Part shown: positions 62,524 to 64,000 of the stretch, piece after piece
Position numbering within the stretch: position 1 is the first letter of the stretch
Layout of the letters: each line of letters begins with the position of its first letter
DNA from: Pseudothermotoga_B sp051235805
GTDB lineage: Bacteria; Thermotogota; Thermotogae; Thermotogales; DSM-5069
Length of the DNA stretch: 64,000 nucleotides
Reading direction: 5' to 3'
NCBI RefSeq assembly: GCF_051235805.1
Contig: NZ_JBPNXV010000001.1
Location: forward strand, 1,971,186 to 2,035,185
Translations under genes and position numbers: made by a program
The notes under the pieces: generated by a model
Databases searched by the model: none
What the model saw: only the letters and a program-made list of their open reading frames with translations
Told to the model about the DNA's origin: nothing

Positions 62524-64000
62524 GTGAAGACAGTGCGAAGCAAATTGTTGCTTCTTGTAGCTCTGCCAATATTTGTCGTGCTTGCCTTCTTGGTTTTTTA
62601 CGGCTCAACTCTCGTTAGAACAACTATTGATGAAGAAAGAAAACTGAAACAGAAGCATGTTGTAGAGACGGCATATTCTGTTATTGAAAGATACTACAAA
62701 CTCTCTCAGCAAGGAGCCATGACAGAGGAGCAAGCGAAAGACACTGTCAAGGAGATCATCAGGTTCTTACGTTACGAAGGCACAGAGTACTTCTGGATCA
62801 ACGATGATACTCTGCCTTATCCAAAGATGATAATGCATGCCACCACACCTACCTTAGAGGGAAAGGTACTGGATGATCCCAAGTACAACTGTGCAACATC
62901 CATGGAAACTGTGAGCGATCGAAAGATTACTAAGACCGATGGAAAGAAGAACCTGTTCCAGGCTTTCGTAGAGGTTGCAAACGCAGATCCAAATGGTGGT
63001 TATGTACTGTACTTGTGGACAAAGGTTTTGAAAGACGGTACGGTGTCAAAAGAGCTCTATCCAAAATTGTCCTTTGTCAAGAAGTTTAAGCCCTGGGGCT
63101 GGATCATAGGAAGTGGTGTCTATATCGATGACATTCAACGATCTTTTGTAAAAGAGTTCTTAAACTACCTTTTAGTTACTATTCCAGCCTTTATTGGTCT
63201 CTCGATTTTGATCTTTTTCTTCAGTTCTTCGATTTCTAGATCGATCAAGGCACTTGCGAAAAGTGCAGTAGAATTTGGCAAAGGAGATTTGACTGTGAAG
63301 TTCGAAGCGAAAGGCAAAGACGAAGTAGCCCAGATGGCGCAGGCACTCGAACAGATGGCTGAGTCATTGAAAGAGTCAATGAAGGCAATAACAGAAGGTT
63401 CAAACCAGATACACGCTTCTGCAGAAAATCTTGCAAGCACAGCAGAAGAAGTCAGCGCTACGAGTGAAGAACTTGCCTCACAGATGGAAGAGGTGAACAA
63501 ATCTGCACAGAACGCATCTGCATCGATACAAGAGGTAACCAGTGGTATAGAAGAAGTTGCAGCCAGTGCACAGAATGTATCAAAGTCTGCACAAGAATTG
63601 ACAGAGAAAGCTTCACAGGTGAACAACGCAGCGAAAGAAGGGGAAAAGGCAGTACAGTCGATAGTACAGATAATCGCACAGACGAAGGAAAAGTCACAGC
63701 AGACAGAGAAGGCAGTCAAAGAACTGAGTGAGAGGGCAAAGAACATAGGAGAGATAGTACAGACGATAAACTCTATAGCAGAGCAGACGAATCTATTGGC
63801 GTTGAACGCGGCGATAGAGGCAGCGAGAGCAGGAGAAGCAGGAAGAGGCTTTGCTGTAGTAGCAGACGAGATAAGAAAGCTTGCAGAGGAGAGTAAAAAG
63901 GCAACAGACAAGATAGGGCAGATCTTGAATCAGATACAACAAGGGGCACAGCAGGCGAGTGTAGCGACGAACGAGACGGTGAATGTAGTAGAGAAGGCTG
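62524..64000 (+). CDS. Methyl-accepting chemotaxis protein with periplasmic single-Cache sensor (3' end missing)
   Basis: An open frame from GTG 62524 runs off the window (492 complete codons). The order is: membrane helix 1 (LLLLVALPIFVVLAFLVFYG), a periplasmic sCache-like domain (FLRYEGTEYFWINDDTLPYP, FKPWGWIIGSGVYIDDI), helix 2 (FLNYLLVTIPAFIGLSILIF), a HAMP domain (SRSIKALAKSAVEFGKGDLT) and the signalling coiled coil with EQTNLLALNAAIEAARAGEA. The sensor class often binds small organic acids. The start follows CGGGGGTG, with a promoter at 62462-62490. It is probably monocistronic. Confidence 0.92.
   Translation, partial: MKTVRSKLLLLVALPIFVVLAFLVFYGSTLVRTTIDEERKLKQKHVVETAYSVIERYYKLSQQGAMTEEQAKDTVKEIIRFLRYEGTEYFWINDDTLPYPKMIMHATTPTLEGKVLDDPKYNCATSMETVSDRKITKTDGKKNLFQAFVEVANADPNGGYVLYLWTKVLKDGTVSKELYPKLSFVKKFKPWGWIIGSGVYIDDIQRSFVKEFLNYLLVTIPAFIGLSILIFFFSSSISRSIKALAKSAVEFGKGDLTVKFEAKGKDEVAQMAQALEQMAESLKESMKAITEGSNQIHASAENLASTAEEVSATSEELASQMEEVNKSAQNASASIQEVTSGIEEVAASAQNVSKSAQELTEKASQVNNAAKEGEKAVQSIVQIIAQTKEKSQQTEKAVKELSERAKNIGEIVQTINSIAEQTNLLALNAAIEAARAGEAGRGFAVVADEIRKLAEESKKATDKIGQILNQIQQGAQQASVATNETVNVVEKA

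Noticed and set aside
63165..63911. Long (248-codon) minus-strand open frame across the MCP signalling domain
   Set aside because: It is antisense to a clear coiled-coil coding sequence, its Ser/Ala/Phe-rich translation is what MCP antisense frames always give, and it lacks a ribosome site.
1..64000. tRNA or rRNA genes
   Set aside because: I saw no T-loop GTTCGAATC-type sequences with matching acceptor stems and no rRNA-like blocks, although a dedicated scan could not be run.

Overview
The window looks like a chromosome segment of a thermophilic member of the Thermotogae, most likely Pseudothermotoga or a close relative. The evidence is a ribose-type ABC operon with the T. maritima gene order, a polA-cheX-ATP synthase block, GTG/TTG starts behind strong GGAGGTGAT ribosome sites, and an origin-like region whose repeats resemble the Thermotoga DnaA box. 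The genus is an inference from gene content, not a database result.

Layout. 1-3896: the end of an unknown gene, a D-threonine aldolase-like PLP enzyme and a Ca2+-type P-ATPase. 3897-9255: an accessory island with at least three, probably four, decayed TnpB remnants, a deleted potD pseudogene and an intact MjaI-type restriction-modification pair (predicted target CTAG); the 3' end of ygiQ is fused to one remnant. 11125-21272: a LacI regulator with a double palindromic operator, then a sugar operon (binding protein, DUF2291 protein, RbsA- and RbsC-like subunits, split transketolase, FGGY kinase, FucI-like isomerase). 21281-29600, minus strand: a secreted protein of unknown function, a chemoreceptor with a C-terminal Cache-like domain, a glycogen debranching enzyme, and a thiamine transporter under a TPP riboswitch. 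29686-34329: yhaM-type exonuclease, phosphohexomutase and topA. 34329-36884: NhaC antiporter (minus strand, with a consensus promoter overlapping a palindrome) and a START-like protein. 36897-41590: iron alcohol dehydrogenase, FmdB-like zinc ribbon, methylmalonyl-CoA epimerase, carboxyltransferase, OadG-like and biotin-carrier subunits, cheW. 41541-46458: a TolB-like propeller protein, flaG-fliD behind a sigma-28-type promoter, and rng. 46473-60083, minus strand: hpf, two small membrane proteins, the complete F1Fo ATP synthase, cheX, polA, an AhpD-like protein, a metallo-beta-lactamase-fold protein, uppP and a CBS-ACT protein.

60084-60754 has no gene. It carries nine GGTGGTAGA-type repeats in both orientations next to an AT-rich tract and TAG trinucleotides, and I read it as a probable oriC. 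The 45-60 kb genes on its left are transcribed leftward, and glnA and a chemoreceptor gene on its right are transcribed rightward, as expected for a bidirectional origin.

Sodium is a recurring theme. The ATP synthase c subunit has a Na+-type, two-carboxylate ion site, and parts of a biotin-dependent Na+-pump decarboxylase and an NhaC antiporter lie nearby. No tRNA, rRNA or CRISPR array was seen.
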